From the NCBI GenBank assembly GCA_035759745.1, contig DASTUF010000119.1:1-27585 (forward strand): a DNA stretch of 27,585 bases. Reading direction: 5' to 3'. Below the pieces are notes generated by a model that saw only the letters and a program-made list of their open reading frames with translations, had not been told where the DNA came from and did no database searches. Of the stretch, positions 14,529 to 21,786 are shown in pieces. The stretch is from CAMLHP01 sp035759745. GTDB taxonomy: Bacteria > Gemmatimonadota > Gemmatimonadetes > Gemmatimonadales > GWC2-71-9. How positions within the stretch are numbered: position 1 is the first letter of the stretch; each line of letters begins with the position of its first letter. Made by a program: the position numbers and the translations under genes.

Positions 14529-15031
14529 TTCCTCAGCAGTCGGCGAGCCCGGAACAGTTGTGCCTTCGAGGTTCCGGCGGCGATCCTGGTCATGTCGGCG
14601 ATCTCGTCGTGGGTAAAGCCCTCGACATCATGGAGCACGAACACTGTCCGGGCGCCCACCGGGAGTCGGCCGATGGCGGTCTCGAGGTCCAGCGAGTTGC
14701 CCTCGTTCCACTCAAGCCCGCGCTCGAAGGCGGCGGGGTCGTCGGTGAGCTCGAAACGACGGCTCCGGCGCCACGTGGTGCGCCGGTCGGTGAGCACCAC
14801 ATTGACCGCCAGCCGGTGAAGCCAGGTGGCGAACGCGCTCTCGCCGCGGTAGCTGGCGAGACGCTCCCACGCCCGGACAAAGACGTCCTGGGTCAGCTCC
14901 TCGGCGCGCTGGGAGTCACCCACGAGCCGGAGGCAGAGCGCGAAGATTCGTCCTGCGTGCGCACGATAGAGCGCCCCGAAGGCATCGGGGTCACCCGCCC
15001 GGGCGGCCAGCAGGCCGGGGTCAGCGTTCAT
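14513..15031 (-). CDS. ECF-type RNA polymerase sigma factor
   Basis: This group 4 sigma factor has about 172 residues from the ATG at 15031; a GTG start at 15052 would add 7 residues and neither start has a clear ribosome-binding site. Region 2 is seen in ALYRAHAGRIFALCLRLV, then AEELTQDVFVRAWERL and FATWLHRLAVNVVLTDRR. Region 4 is seen in LETAIGRLPVGARTVFVLHD, then EGFTHDEIADM and a recognition helix with GTSKAQLFRARRLLRKW. It lacks additional C-terminal domains. The following genes encode its anti-sigma factor and two exported proteins, which suggests an envelope-stress regulon. It is divergent from the AI-2E family permease. Confidence 0.92.
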   Translation of the reverse strand: MNADPGLLAARAGDPDAFGALYRAHAGRIFALCLRLVGDSQRAEELTQDVFVRAWERLASYRGESAFATWLHRLAVNVVLTDRRTTWRRSRRFELTDDPAAFERGLEWNEGNSLDLETAIGRLPVGARTVFVLHDVEGFTHDEIADMTRIAAGTSKAQLFRARRLLRKWLER

Positions 15032-15142
15032 CCCTGACGCAATCTCGTGCACCTCTGTTTGACGCCGATGACTGGGTTGGCGTTTAAAGGCCTGCCTGCC
15101 ATGGCTGGCGGCAGCGACCAGATGTCCCTATGCTCCACCGCA

Positions 15143-16252
15143 ATGTCATTCTTCGATGCCGAGAAGGACCGCGCCGCCGGGCTGATCCTGGTTCTGGGTG
15201 TTGCCCTGGCTGTCGCGTTGTGGCCGTTCACCAGCGGCCTCATCGGCGCACTGGTGCTCTATGTGATCTTCGTGCCGGTCTATCACTGGCTGACGGAGTA
15301 CATCCCCGAAGGCCCAGCATCGGCCCTGGTCATCATCCTGGGCATCCTGGTCATCGTGGGCCCGGTGGCGTCGATCATCTCGCTACTGGCGAGCCAGGGC
15401 CCCGGGATGGTACAGGGCCTGCTGAGCAGCCCGCTGATCGACCGGCTGCGCACCCTGCGGATCGGACCGTTCGATGTCGGCGCCGAACTGTCGAAGCAGA
15501 TCCAGAATATCGGGACCACGATCGTCCCCGCGCTGGGCAACACCGCCCTCGGGCTGCTGGGGTCGGCCACCCGGCTGGCGCTTTCGCTCACCATCGCCTT
15601 CTTCGGCTTCTACTACATGCTGCGGGCTCCGGGAAACACCTGGAGCTACATGCGGCCCTTCATTCCCTTCAGTTCCGAGAACGCCAAGGCGCTGCAGAAG
15701 CGATTCAAGGACGTGACCATCTCGACCCTGATCGGGACGTTCCTTACGGCCGCGGTTCAGGGAGGCCTGCTGGGCCTCGCGTTCTGGGCCTCGGGACTCG
15801 CCAATCCGGTGTTCTGGAGCGTGGTGACCGCGCTCTTTTCCATCCTGCCGGTCGTGGGCAGCGGGCTGATCTGGATCCCGGCCGCCGGGGTGCTGTTCCT
15901 GCAGCAGCAGTACTTCTGGGCGATCGCGATGATCATCTGGGGCTTCGTCGTGGTGGGCGGCGTGGACAACCTGATCCGGCCCTGGGTGTACCGGCGCTAC
16001 GCCAGGATCCATCCGTTCATCACGGTGATCGGTGCCTTCGCCGGCATCCGCTACTTCGGCCTGCTGGGGCTCCTGATCGGGCCGCTCGCGATTTCGTATT
16101 TCTTTGAACTGATCCGGATGTATCGGGAGGAGTACCTGGCCCACATCATCCCGCCTCCCGAACCGCCGCCCCCGCCTCGGCGCCGACGCTTCAGCCTGAC
16201 CGGAATGCGCAAGGTGGACCCGCCGCCGCCGTCGCCGGAAGACGTTGCATGA
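15143..16252 (+). CDS. AI-2E family transporter (UPF0118)
   Basis: This 369-residue membrane protein belongs to the AI-2 exporter (TqsA/PerM) superfamily. It shows paired N-terminal helices, a central amphipathic region (about 95-150), and the C-terminal half with FSILPVVGSGLIWIPAA and the conserved DNLIRPWVYRR motif followed by HPFITVIGAFAGI. About eight helices fit. The ATG at 15143 is chosen because upstream in-frame starts add a non-conserved tail. The Pro-rich cytoplasmic C-terminus (about residues 330-369) is unusual but seen in relatives. Members also transport ions or other solutes, so AI-2 is not certain as the substrate. It converges with the amino-acid permease. Confidence 0.88.
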   Translation: MSFFDAEKDRAAGLILVLGVALAVALWPFTSGLIGALVLYVIFVPVYHWLTEYIPEGPASALVIILGILVIVGPVASIISLLASQGPGMVQGLLSSPLIDRLRTLRIGPFDVGAELSKQIQNIGTTIVPALGNTALGLLGSATRLALSLTIAFFGFYYMLRAPGNTWSYMRPFIPFSSENAKALQKRFKDVTISTLIGTFLTAAVQGGLLGLAFWASGLANPVFWSVVTALFSILPVVGSGLIWIPAAGVLFLQQQYFWAIAMIIWGFVVVGGVDNLIRPWVYRRYARIHPFITVIGAFAGIRYFGLLGLLIGPLAISYFFELIRMYREEYLAHIIPPPEPPPPPRRRRFSLTGMRKVDPPPPSPEDVA

Positions 16253-16255
16253 TAT

Positions 16256-16346
16256 GTGAAAGGTAAAAAGTGAATGGTGAACAGGCGGGGAGTCGTCCCG
16301 CCGATCCCTCGTCGCCGATCACTTTTCACCTATCACGCTTCACGGC
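16256..16346. repeat. Inverted heptamer repeat (NNNGTGA units) with a central hairpin
   Basis: The left tract 16256-16283 is four 7-base units (GTGAAAG, GTAAAAA, GTGAATG, GTGAACA). The right tract 16319-16346 is four units in the opposite sense (TCACTTT, TCACCTA, TCACGCT, TCACGGC). The arms pair only partly, but the period and GTGA core match the repeat at 10573-10654. Between them GGCGGG (16284-16289) and CCCGCC (16297-16302) form a small hairpin. The right tract encodes the last codons and stop of the amino-acid permease. Confidence 0.75.
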
Positions 16347-17684
16347 CTTTCGTCGCCAGTAGCCGAACACCGGAATTCCCACCGCCAGGATCACGGCACC
16401 CCGAATCGCATTCGCGGGGTTGGACGCCACCGATCCAAAGACCACATAGACGCCCGCCAGCACGAAGAGGATCGGCAGCACCGGATGGAGTGGCGCGCGG
16501 AAGCCGGGCTGGCCCGCCGGCTCGCCCCGTCGCTCGCGCGCGCGGTAGATCAGGAGCGTCACCCCGGTGAGCGAGAAGAAGATCCAGTCCGCGAAGACGA
16601 CGTAGTCCAGCAGCGCGCCGTATCTCCCGGACAGCGCCAGGGCTATCGACCACGCGCCGACAAACGCGATGGCGGCGCCGGGGGTGCGATAGCGTGGATG
16701 AAGCCGGCCGAACGCCGGCAGGAAGAGGCCGTCGGCCGCCATCGCCTGGAGCACTCTTGGCGTCACCAGGATCACCAGCGCAATGAAGCCGAAGGTGGAG
16801 ACGGCGATGCCGGCTGCGATCAGGGTCTCACCGGCGGGACCAATCAGCTGGCGCATGGTATCGGCGGCCGGTGCGCTGCTCGCGGCCAGCCCGCCTGCGC
16901 CCAGCGCGGAGAGGTACGCGAGGTTGGCGAGAACGTACACCAGCACGACAGCGACGACCCCCAGCAACAGCGCCCGGGGGAGGTTCCGCTCCGGCGCGAT
17001 CATCTCCTCTGCCACGAAGTTGGTCTGCTGCCAGCCACCATAGCTGAAGAGCACCGGCACCAGGGCGGCGCTGAGCGCTGTCAGGACATTTGACGGCGGT
17101 GCCAGTGCAGACACTGCGACTTCTGATGGCGTGCCCACCAATCCGGCCGCAGCGGCCAGTCCGACTGCGACCAGCGCCGCCAGGGCCGCCAGCTTGAGCA
17201 CCGTGAAGATGTTCTGGGTGATCGCACCGAAGGTGACACCGACGAAATTGATGCCGGAGAGAAAGGCGATGGTGGCGATGACCACCGGGAGTTGCAGCGA
17301 CGGTCCGCCGCCGACCAGCGGGAGCAGGTAGTCCGCGAAGGTGATGGCGACGGCGGCGATGGCGCCCGGCGCGATGACCAGCAGCAGCGCCCAGCCATAG
17401 AGAAATGCCGGCAGCGAGCCCAGCGCGTCGCGCAGGTAGACGTACTGCCCGCCCGTGCGCGGCATCCGGGCGCCGAGCTCGGCATAGACAAACGCCCCGG
17501 CCAGCGCGATGAGGCCGCCCAGTGCCCACGCGAGCAGCGTCAGTTCTCCGGTGAGGACCCGCTGCGCGACCACCTGCGGGCTTCGGAAGATGCCTGACCC
17601 GATGATTCCGCCGATGACCATCATGACGCCGGAGAACAGCCCCACCCGGCGAGCGTAGGTGACCGGGGCGTCAGCCACGGGCAT
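16326..17684 (-). CDS. APC superfamily amino-acid permease
   Basis: This 452-residue protein has about 12 hydrophobic helices and the APC/LAT-type start, with GVMMVIGGIIGSGIFRSP carrying the conserved unwound helix-1 motif GxxxGSGIF. Helix 6 (LFSYGGWQQTNFVAEEM) matches the substrate-site segment of this group. It is an importer or exchanger of amino acids; the specific substrate cannot be told. The ATG at 17684 lies 14 bases inside the upstream HPt gene, so translation is coupled; the longer start at 17759 is inside that gene and adds an unrelated basic tail. The C-terminal codons lie in the heptamer repeat. Confidence 0.88.
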   Translation of the reverse strand: MPVADAPVTYARRVGLFSGVMMVIGGIIGSGIFRSPQVVAQRVLTGELTLLAWALGGLIALAGAFVYAELGARMPRTGGQYVYLRDALGSLPAFLYGWALLLVIAPGAIAAVAITFADYLLPLVGGGPSLQLPVVIATIAFLSGINFVGVTFGAITQNIFTVLKLAALAALVAVGLAAAAGLVGTPSEVAVSALAPPSNVLTALSAALVPVLFSYGGWQQTNFVAEEMIAPERNLPRALLLGVVAVVLVYVLANLAYLSALGAGGLAASSAPAADTMRQLIGPAGETLIAAGIAVSTFGFIALVILVTPRVLQAMAADGLFLPAFGRLHPRYRTPGAAIAFVGAWSIALALSGRYGALLDYVVFADWIFFSLTGVTLLIYRARERRGEPAGQPGFRAPLHPVLPILFVLAGVYVVFGSVASNPANAIRGAVILAVGIPVFGYWRRKAVKRDR

Positions 17685-18036
17685 CCTCCGGCGCCGTGCC
17701 CCCCAACTCGGCCAACTCTGCCAGGAAGCGCTCACCCGAGGCCCGCAACCGGGCGACATCGGCGTCGAGCGCCTCCCAGTTGGCGTCGGGTGCGCGCTGC
17801 TCGACCGACCGTGCCAGTTCCGCCAGTGACCAGGCGCCGAAATTTCCAGTGGCCGACACCAGCGCGTGTGCCGCGGGGCCGAGCGCGGCCGCGTCGCGCT
17901 TTGCCCTGGCTTCCTCCAGCCGCTGCAGCCTGGGCGGCAGTTCCTCCCGGACCAGGGTGGCGAGGCTCTGGACCAGGCCCTTGCCGCCGATGGCCTCCAG
18001 CCGGGCTACCGCCGCCGGATCCATGATGCGTTCCAT
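17671..18036 (-). CDS. Stand-alone HPt (histidine phosphotransfer) domain protein
   Basis: This 121-residue all-helical protein has an HPt signature in PAAHALVSATGNFGAWSLAEL, corresponding to the usual AHxLKG....LGA..LA.L. H57 is the predicted phosphorylated residue. The Lys and Gly usually following (HxLKG) are V60 and S61, so transfer may be weaker or altered. The start at 18036 is set by GAGGAG upstream; a start 12 bases earlier is open. No histidine kinase or response regulator is present in the window. The gene overlaps the amino-acid permease by 14 bases, an unusual pairing. Confidence 0.78.
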   Translation of the reverse strand: MERIMDPAAVARLEAIGGKGLVQSLATLVREELPPRLQRLEEARAKRDAAALGPAAHALVSATGNFGAWSLAELARSVEQRAPDANWEALDADVARLRASGERFLAELAELGGTAPEDARG

Positions 18037-18103
18037 CGTTCTCCTCACTGAACTCGCGAAGTGGATAGCGCGTCGAACCTGACCGCACTACTATCCGCGC
18101 CGC

Positions 18104-19006
18104 ATGTCTGATTCCTCCACCCCGCCTCCGTCACGCGCGCTCGTCATCGCGGCGTTCGCAACGATCTACCTGGTGTGGGGTTCGACCTACCTCGGCATCG
18201 CCATCGCCATCGAGACGCTCCCGCCGCTGCTGATGGCGGGCGTCAGGTTTCTCGTCGCCGGCATCGTGCTGTACTCGGCAGCGCGGCTGACCGGTGCTCC
18301 CCGGCCGGAACCGCGGATGTGGCGCTCGGCGCTGTTGCTGGGCGCGCTGTTCCTGTTCTGCGGCAACGGCGGCGTGGTCTGGGCCGAGCAGCGCGTGGCG
18401 TCGGGCCTCGCCGCGGTGCTGGTGGCTACCATGCCGTTGTGGACTGTGGTGATCGAGCGGCTGCGGGGCGCGCCCACGCCACCTCCAGCGACCATTGTGG
18501 GACTCCTTGCCGGGCTGGCAGGTGTGGCGCTGCTGTTGGCGCCCGGTGGCGGCAGCGTGGACCTGCTGGGCGCCGCCGTGCTCACCCTCGCATCGATCAG
18601 CTGGGCCTACGCCAGCATCATCTCCAAGGGACAGCCGCTGCCGACGTCAGGTGCGCTCTCATCCGGGATGCAGATGCTGGCTGGCGGCGCCTGCCTCACG
18701 CTCGGTGGACTGCTCAGTGGCGAGGCGTCCCACCTGGCCGCCAGCGTGCCCAGTGCCCGCTCGCTGCTGGCCCTGCTGTACCTTATCGTATTCGGTTCGC
18801 TGCTGGGATTCACTGCCTTCACCTGGCTGCTGCAGGTCAGCACTCCCGGGCGCGTGGCTACCTATGCCTACGTGAATCCGGTGGTGGCTGTGACGCTCGG
18901 CTGGGCGGTGGCAGGTGAGCCCTTCGGACTCCGCCACCTCGCGGCCTCCGCGGTGATCATCGGCGGCGTGGCGCTGATCACGGCCACGCGTCGCCGCCCA
19001 AGGTAG
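18104..19006 (+). CDS. EamA/DMT family exporter (YedA-like)
   Basis: This 300-residue protein has ten hydrophobic helices arranged as two EamA repeats (about 12-140 and 150-290). The first helix YLVWGSTYLGI and the following AGVRFLVAG are typical of the YedA/RhaT branch, and NPVVAVTLGWAVAGEPF is the conserved late segment. Members export metabolites or drugs, but the substrate cannot be assigned. It is divergent from the HPt gene and ends before a strong terminator hairpin shared with the OmpA gene. Confidence 0.93.
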   Translation: MSDSSTPPPSRALVIAAFATIYLVWGSTYLGIAIAIETLPPLLMAGVRFLVAGIVLYSAARLTGAPRPEPRMWRSALLLGALFLFCGNGGVVWAEQRVASGLAAVLVATMPLWTVVIERLRGAPTPPPATIVGLLAGLAGVALLLAPGGGSVDLLGAAVLTLASISWAYASIISKGQPLPTSGALSSGMQMLAGGACLTLGGLLSGEASHLAASVPSARSLLALLYLIVFGSLLGFTAFTWLLQVSTPGRVATYAYVNPVVAVTLGWAVAGEPFGLRHLAASAVIIGGVALITATRRRPR

Positions 19007-19030
19007 CGCCCGGATGCCGGGCAGGAAAGC

Positions 19031-19067
19031 GAAACCGCCCGCCGGCACTTTGCCGGCGGGCGGTTTC
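19031..19067. terminator. Bidirectional intrinsic terminator
   Basis: A perfect 17-bp inverted repeat (GAAACCGCCCGCCGGCA and its complement) with a 3-base loop CTT lies between the convergent EamA and OmpA genes. T-rich bases follow the stem on both strands (TTTCCTTA on plus; TTTCGCTTTCC on minus), as expected for a terminator used from both sides. Confidence 0.9.
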
Positions 19068-19087
19068 CTTACTCCGATACCGTGCTG

Positions 19088-20356
19088 CTACTGCTGGCGA
19101 ACCAGCTCGGTGCGCCGGTTGAGCGCGCGACCTGCACGGGTGTTGTTGGTAGCCACCGGGCGATCCCAGGCATAGCCTGCCGCGGTCATGCGGTCGGCCG
19201 AGATGCCCTTGCTGATGAGGTAGTTCCTGACCGCATCAGCCCGCTGGAGCGACAGGCGCTCGTTCAGCGCGCGGGGGCCGGTGTTGTCGGTGTGACCCGC
19301 TACCTCGACCCGGATATTGGCTTCCTCGGCGAGCGTTGCCGCCACCTCGTCCAGGATGAACCGCGAGCTCTGGGTGAGGGTCGCCGTGCCGGTGGCGAAG
19401 TTGACGCCCGGCAGGGTCACATTGGCATTGGCGTTGGCCGTCAGCTTGTCGAGGCTGTCGCGCAGCGCCTGGATCTCGGCTGCGGAGATACCCGCCGCCA
19501 TGGCTGCGCTGTCACGCGCCGCCTGCGCCGCAGCCCGCTCGGCCGCTGCGATGCTGTCTGCCCGAGCCCGCTCGGCCGCTGCGATACTGTCTGCCCGAGC
19601 CCGCTCGGCCGCCGCGACGGAGTCCCGTACCGCCGCTTCACGTGCCCGCGCCGCTTCGGCCGCCCGGATCGAGTCCTGGTTGACCGGGGGGCAGCCCGTG
19701 GCCGTTACCGGCATGCCACGCGGCGAGTCGGGGCACTGGTCGACGTCATCGGCCACGCCGTCGCGATCGGTGTCGCTCGGGCCAAAGCCGGTGTTGTCGC
19801 CGAAGAGCCATGAAAGGCCGGCGTTGAAACCGTAGTGCCAGTCCTTGTCCTCGCGGCTGAGCGCCGGGTTCGGGCTGCTCATGTAGTCGCCCGTACCTTC
19901 AACCCGAACCGAGAGCCGCTCGCCAAGGCCAAACCGGAATCCGGCAATGGCGCCCGGGCCGCTCTCGTCACCCTCAGTCGTACCGGGAACGTCGTTGCCG
20001 CGGTCGGTGTACTTGTTGAACACGTAGCGGCCGCCAACGAACATGGCGACGTGCTGACCGAACGGAATGTGGCCCAACAGCTCACCTGCCAGGTGCAGCT
20101 GATTCAGGTTGCCGATGGCGAACTGGTACGACGTCGGCGTGTACGCGCCCGACGCGCCGATCTCGATGCCGCGGACCGGGAAGAAGCCGAGGCGAGCGCC
20201 GCCGCCGACCTTGTCCTCGATCGCGTAGCTCTCGCCGAACCAGTTCTTGCGGGCAAACAAACCGAACTCGACTGTGCCCGCCCCCTGAGCGCTGGCCGAT
20301 GGCGCCACCAGCGCCGCAAGCAGGCCGGAAAGAACAAGGCCTTGAAGCTTCATCAT
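19088..20356 (-). CDS. OmpA family outer-membrane protein
   Basis: This 422-residue protein links the outer membrane to peptidoglycan. A signal peptide (MMKLQGLVLSGLLAALVAPS, cleaved after SASA) precedes a beta-barrel-like domain (about 25-185). A TSP3-type calcium-binding repeat follows (DTDRDGVADDVDQCPDS, about 197-213), then an Ala/Glu-rich coiled coil (about 230-290). The OmpA_C domain (about 305-420) keeps the peptidoglycan-binding residues in HTDNTG and the ...NRRTEL end. The first of two adjacent ATGs (20356) is taken because CGGAG precedes it. A TATAAT promoter lies about 190 bases upstream. Confidence 0.93.
   Translation of the reverse strand: MMKLQGLVLSGLLAALVAPSASAQGAGTVEFGLFARKNWFGESYAIEDKVGGGARLGFFPVRGIEIGASGAYTPTSYQFAIGNLNQLHLAGELLGHIPFGQHVAMFVGGRYVFNKYTDRGNDVPGTTEGDESGPGAIAGFRFGLGERLSVRVEGTGDYMSSPNPALSREDKDWHYGFNAGLSWLFGDNTGFGPSDTDRDGVADDVDQCPDSPRGMPVTATGCPPVNQDSIRAAEAARAREAAVRDSVAAAERARADSIAAAERARADSIAAAERAAAQAARDSAAMAAGISAAEIQALRDSLDKLTANANANVTLPGVNFATGTATLTQSSRFILDEVAATLAEEANIRVEVAGHTDNTGPRALNERLSLQRADAVRNYLISKGISADRMTAAGYAWDRPVATNNTRAGRALNRRTELVRQQ
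19532..19618 (-). repeat. 33-bp in-frame tandem repeat in the OmpA coiled coil
   Basis: Two nearly identical 33-base units (19532-19564 and 19565-19597, one base different) and a partial third encode the 11-residue unit RADSIAAAERA. Being a multiple of three and eleven residues long, a change in copy number would keep the frame and extend the coiled coil by whole 11-residue steps. Confidence 0.85.
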
Positions 20357-20550
20357 GGACTCCGAATGAAGGTGTAAAGTGATGGCGGTGAAGCGGACCA
20401 CCGCATGCGGCACAGCGCAAATGATGTCAGCCGCGGGGTTCCGGCGCGGTGAGACAACTCACCATGCAACGGGATCCGCAGGCACGAGCCAGATCACAGG
20501 ACGTCCAAACCATGCAAAGGGCCACCGCACAAGAGTTTGGCGACCGACCT

Positions 20551-20578
20551 ATTATACACCACGACCGCGAAAAGTCGA
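20551..20578 (-). promoter_or_regulatory. Probable promoter of the ompA-like gene
   Basis: On the minus strand TATAAT (plus-strand 20551-20556) is a perfect -10 box, with TCGACT (plus-strand 20573-20578) as a 4-of-6 match to TTGACA at 16-base spacing. The expected start of transcription near 20544 leaves a leader of about 190 bases, which contains no gene that I can see. Confidence 0.55.
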
Positions 20579-20583
20579 GAACT

Positions 20584-20600
20584 GCCCCCGGATCGGGGGC
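20584..20600. other. GC hairpin in the ompA-esterase intergenic region
   Basis: GCCCCCG-GAT-CGGGGGC is a perfect 7-bp stem with a 3-base loop. It lies just behind the -35 box of the ompA-like promoter and 49 bases before the esterase start, so it may be in the esterase leader or an operator. No T tract follows. The rest of 20357-20648 shows no gene. Confidence 0.4.
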
Positions 20601-20648
20601 CAGAACCGGGGTCGGGCGAACGTTTCAGAAGAATCCAGAGGTTTCAGA

Positions 20649-21275
20649 ATGACGTCAAGTGTGCCGGCCTGGCCGCATCGATTCGAGCCTGGCCCCGAGG
20701 AGGGGGCAACCCTGCTTCTGCTCCACGGCACGGGCGGAAACGAGGATGATCTGATCGGGCTGGGCTCGGCGCTGGCCCCGGGGGTGGCGCTGCTTTCGCC
20801 CCGGGGACAGGTGCTGGAGAATGGGATGCCCCGGTTCTTTCGGCGGCTGGCTGAGGGCGTGTTCGACGAGGCCGACCTGGTCCGGCGTACTCACGATCTG
20901 GCCGGATTCGTTCGTGAAGCCTGCGGTGCCTATGCCCGGGATCCGGGCCGGATCTGGGCGGTGGGGTTCTCCAACGGCGCCAACATCGCTGCCAGCCTGC
21001 TGCTGCTGGAGCCGGCACTCCTGGCGGGAGCGGTCTTGTTGAGGGCCACGCTGCCGCTCACGCCCGACGAGGTGCCGGACCTTGCCTCGCGTTCGGTGCT
21101 GCTGTCGGAGGGCCGCTCGGATCCGTACGTTCCGGCCGAGCGGGCTGAGGCGCTCGCCCGGCTGCTGCGCGAGGCCGGTGCCGACGTGACGCTGGAGTGG
21201 CGGGAGACCGGGCATGGCCTCACGCACGAGGATATCGCATCGGCCTCGCGGTGGCTCGCGCCGAAAGTGCGGTAG
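20649..21275 (+). CDS. Alpha/beta hydrolase, carboxylesterase/phospholipase family (YpfH-like)
   Basis: This 208-residue cytosolic serine hydrolase has the oxyanion motif LLHGTGGNEDD (about 24-34), the nucleophile S108 in GFSNGAN, D158 in GRSDPYVP and H189 in ETGHGLT, so the triad is complete. This is the short carboxylesterase family containing YpfH and lysophospholipase-like esterases. The start at 20649 is chosen by family fit and by AGAGG upstream; the frame is open back to 20379 but that part is not protein-like. It is first in the plus-strand run and divergent from ompA. The substrate is unknown. Confidence 0.88.
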   Translation: MTSSVPAWPHRFEPGPEEGATLLLLHGTGGNEDDLIGLGSALAPGVALLSPRGQVLENGMPRFFRRLAEGVFDEADLVRRTHDLAGFVREACGAYARDPGRIWAVGFSNGANIAASLLLLEPALLAGAVLLRATLPLTPDEVPDLASRSVLLSEGRSDPYVPAERAEALARLLREAGADVTLEWRETGHGLTHEDIASASRWLAPKVR

Positions 21276-21404
21276 CTTCGGGATTTCTTCTCTATTGGCA
21301 ACCGGAGATTTGGCGCCAATATGGAGCAGGCGCGCTGCAGCGGTTTCGTGGGCCGATGTAGTGACTGGCGCCGCCTTGCCCCCATTCAGATGAGGGAATA
21401 TGTG

Positions 21405-21716
21405 ATGGCCACCATTGCCCTCGAGCAGGAGCGCTTGTTTGTGGCGGAGCGGCTCCTGAACGAAATCGAACGTCGCCACGGCCTTCCCGGCTCGCAGCAT
21501 CCCGATTTGCAAACCCCCGTCATTGATCGTTTCCTCATAGCGTACCTCCCCGAGACCCGCGACGGCGAACCTGCGCCAAACACGATCGAGTACGCCTTTA
21601 CCTCTTCGCTGGGCGACGCGGTGGAACTGCTTCGCCGGGTGGTGGACGATTCCCCGGATGGCTGGGGCGCCGCGGCGTACGTGCACGACCTGGACACCGG
21701 CACTGGAATTCACTGA
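21405..21716 (+). CDS. Small protein of unknown function
   Basis: This 103-residue protein matches no family that I recognise. The start at 21405 is favoured by GAGGGA seven bases upstream (21392-21397). Residues 1-25 form an amphipathic helix (ALEQERLFVAERLLNEIERR), followed by a Pro-containing link and a C-terminal alpha/beta part with acidic patches (DDSPDGW, HDLDTG). There is no signal or membrane helix, so it is probably cytosolic. The gap before it (21276-21404) contains a 10-bp palindrome TTGGCGCCAA at 21310-21319. Confidence 0.6.
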   Translation: MATIALEQERLFVAERLLNEIERRHGLPGSQHPDLQTPVIDRFLIAYLPETRDGEPAPNTIEYAFTSSLGDAVELLRRVVDDSPDGWGAAAYVHDLDTGTGIH

Positions 21717-21786
21717 CCGGCACTGCCCGACAACCGGTCGGCGCGCCGGGATGAGGCGCCGACCGTTCCCTACCCCCGGAGTCTCC

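Noticed and set aside
15047..15142. Longer N-terminus of the AI-2E permease from 15047
   Set aside because: It would add 32 residues with no family match, overlapping the sigma-factor leader.
20379..20648. N-terminal extension of the esterase
   Set aside because: The extension reads as Arg/Thr-rich non-protein sequence, crosses the ompA promoter and is not needed by the fold.
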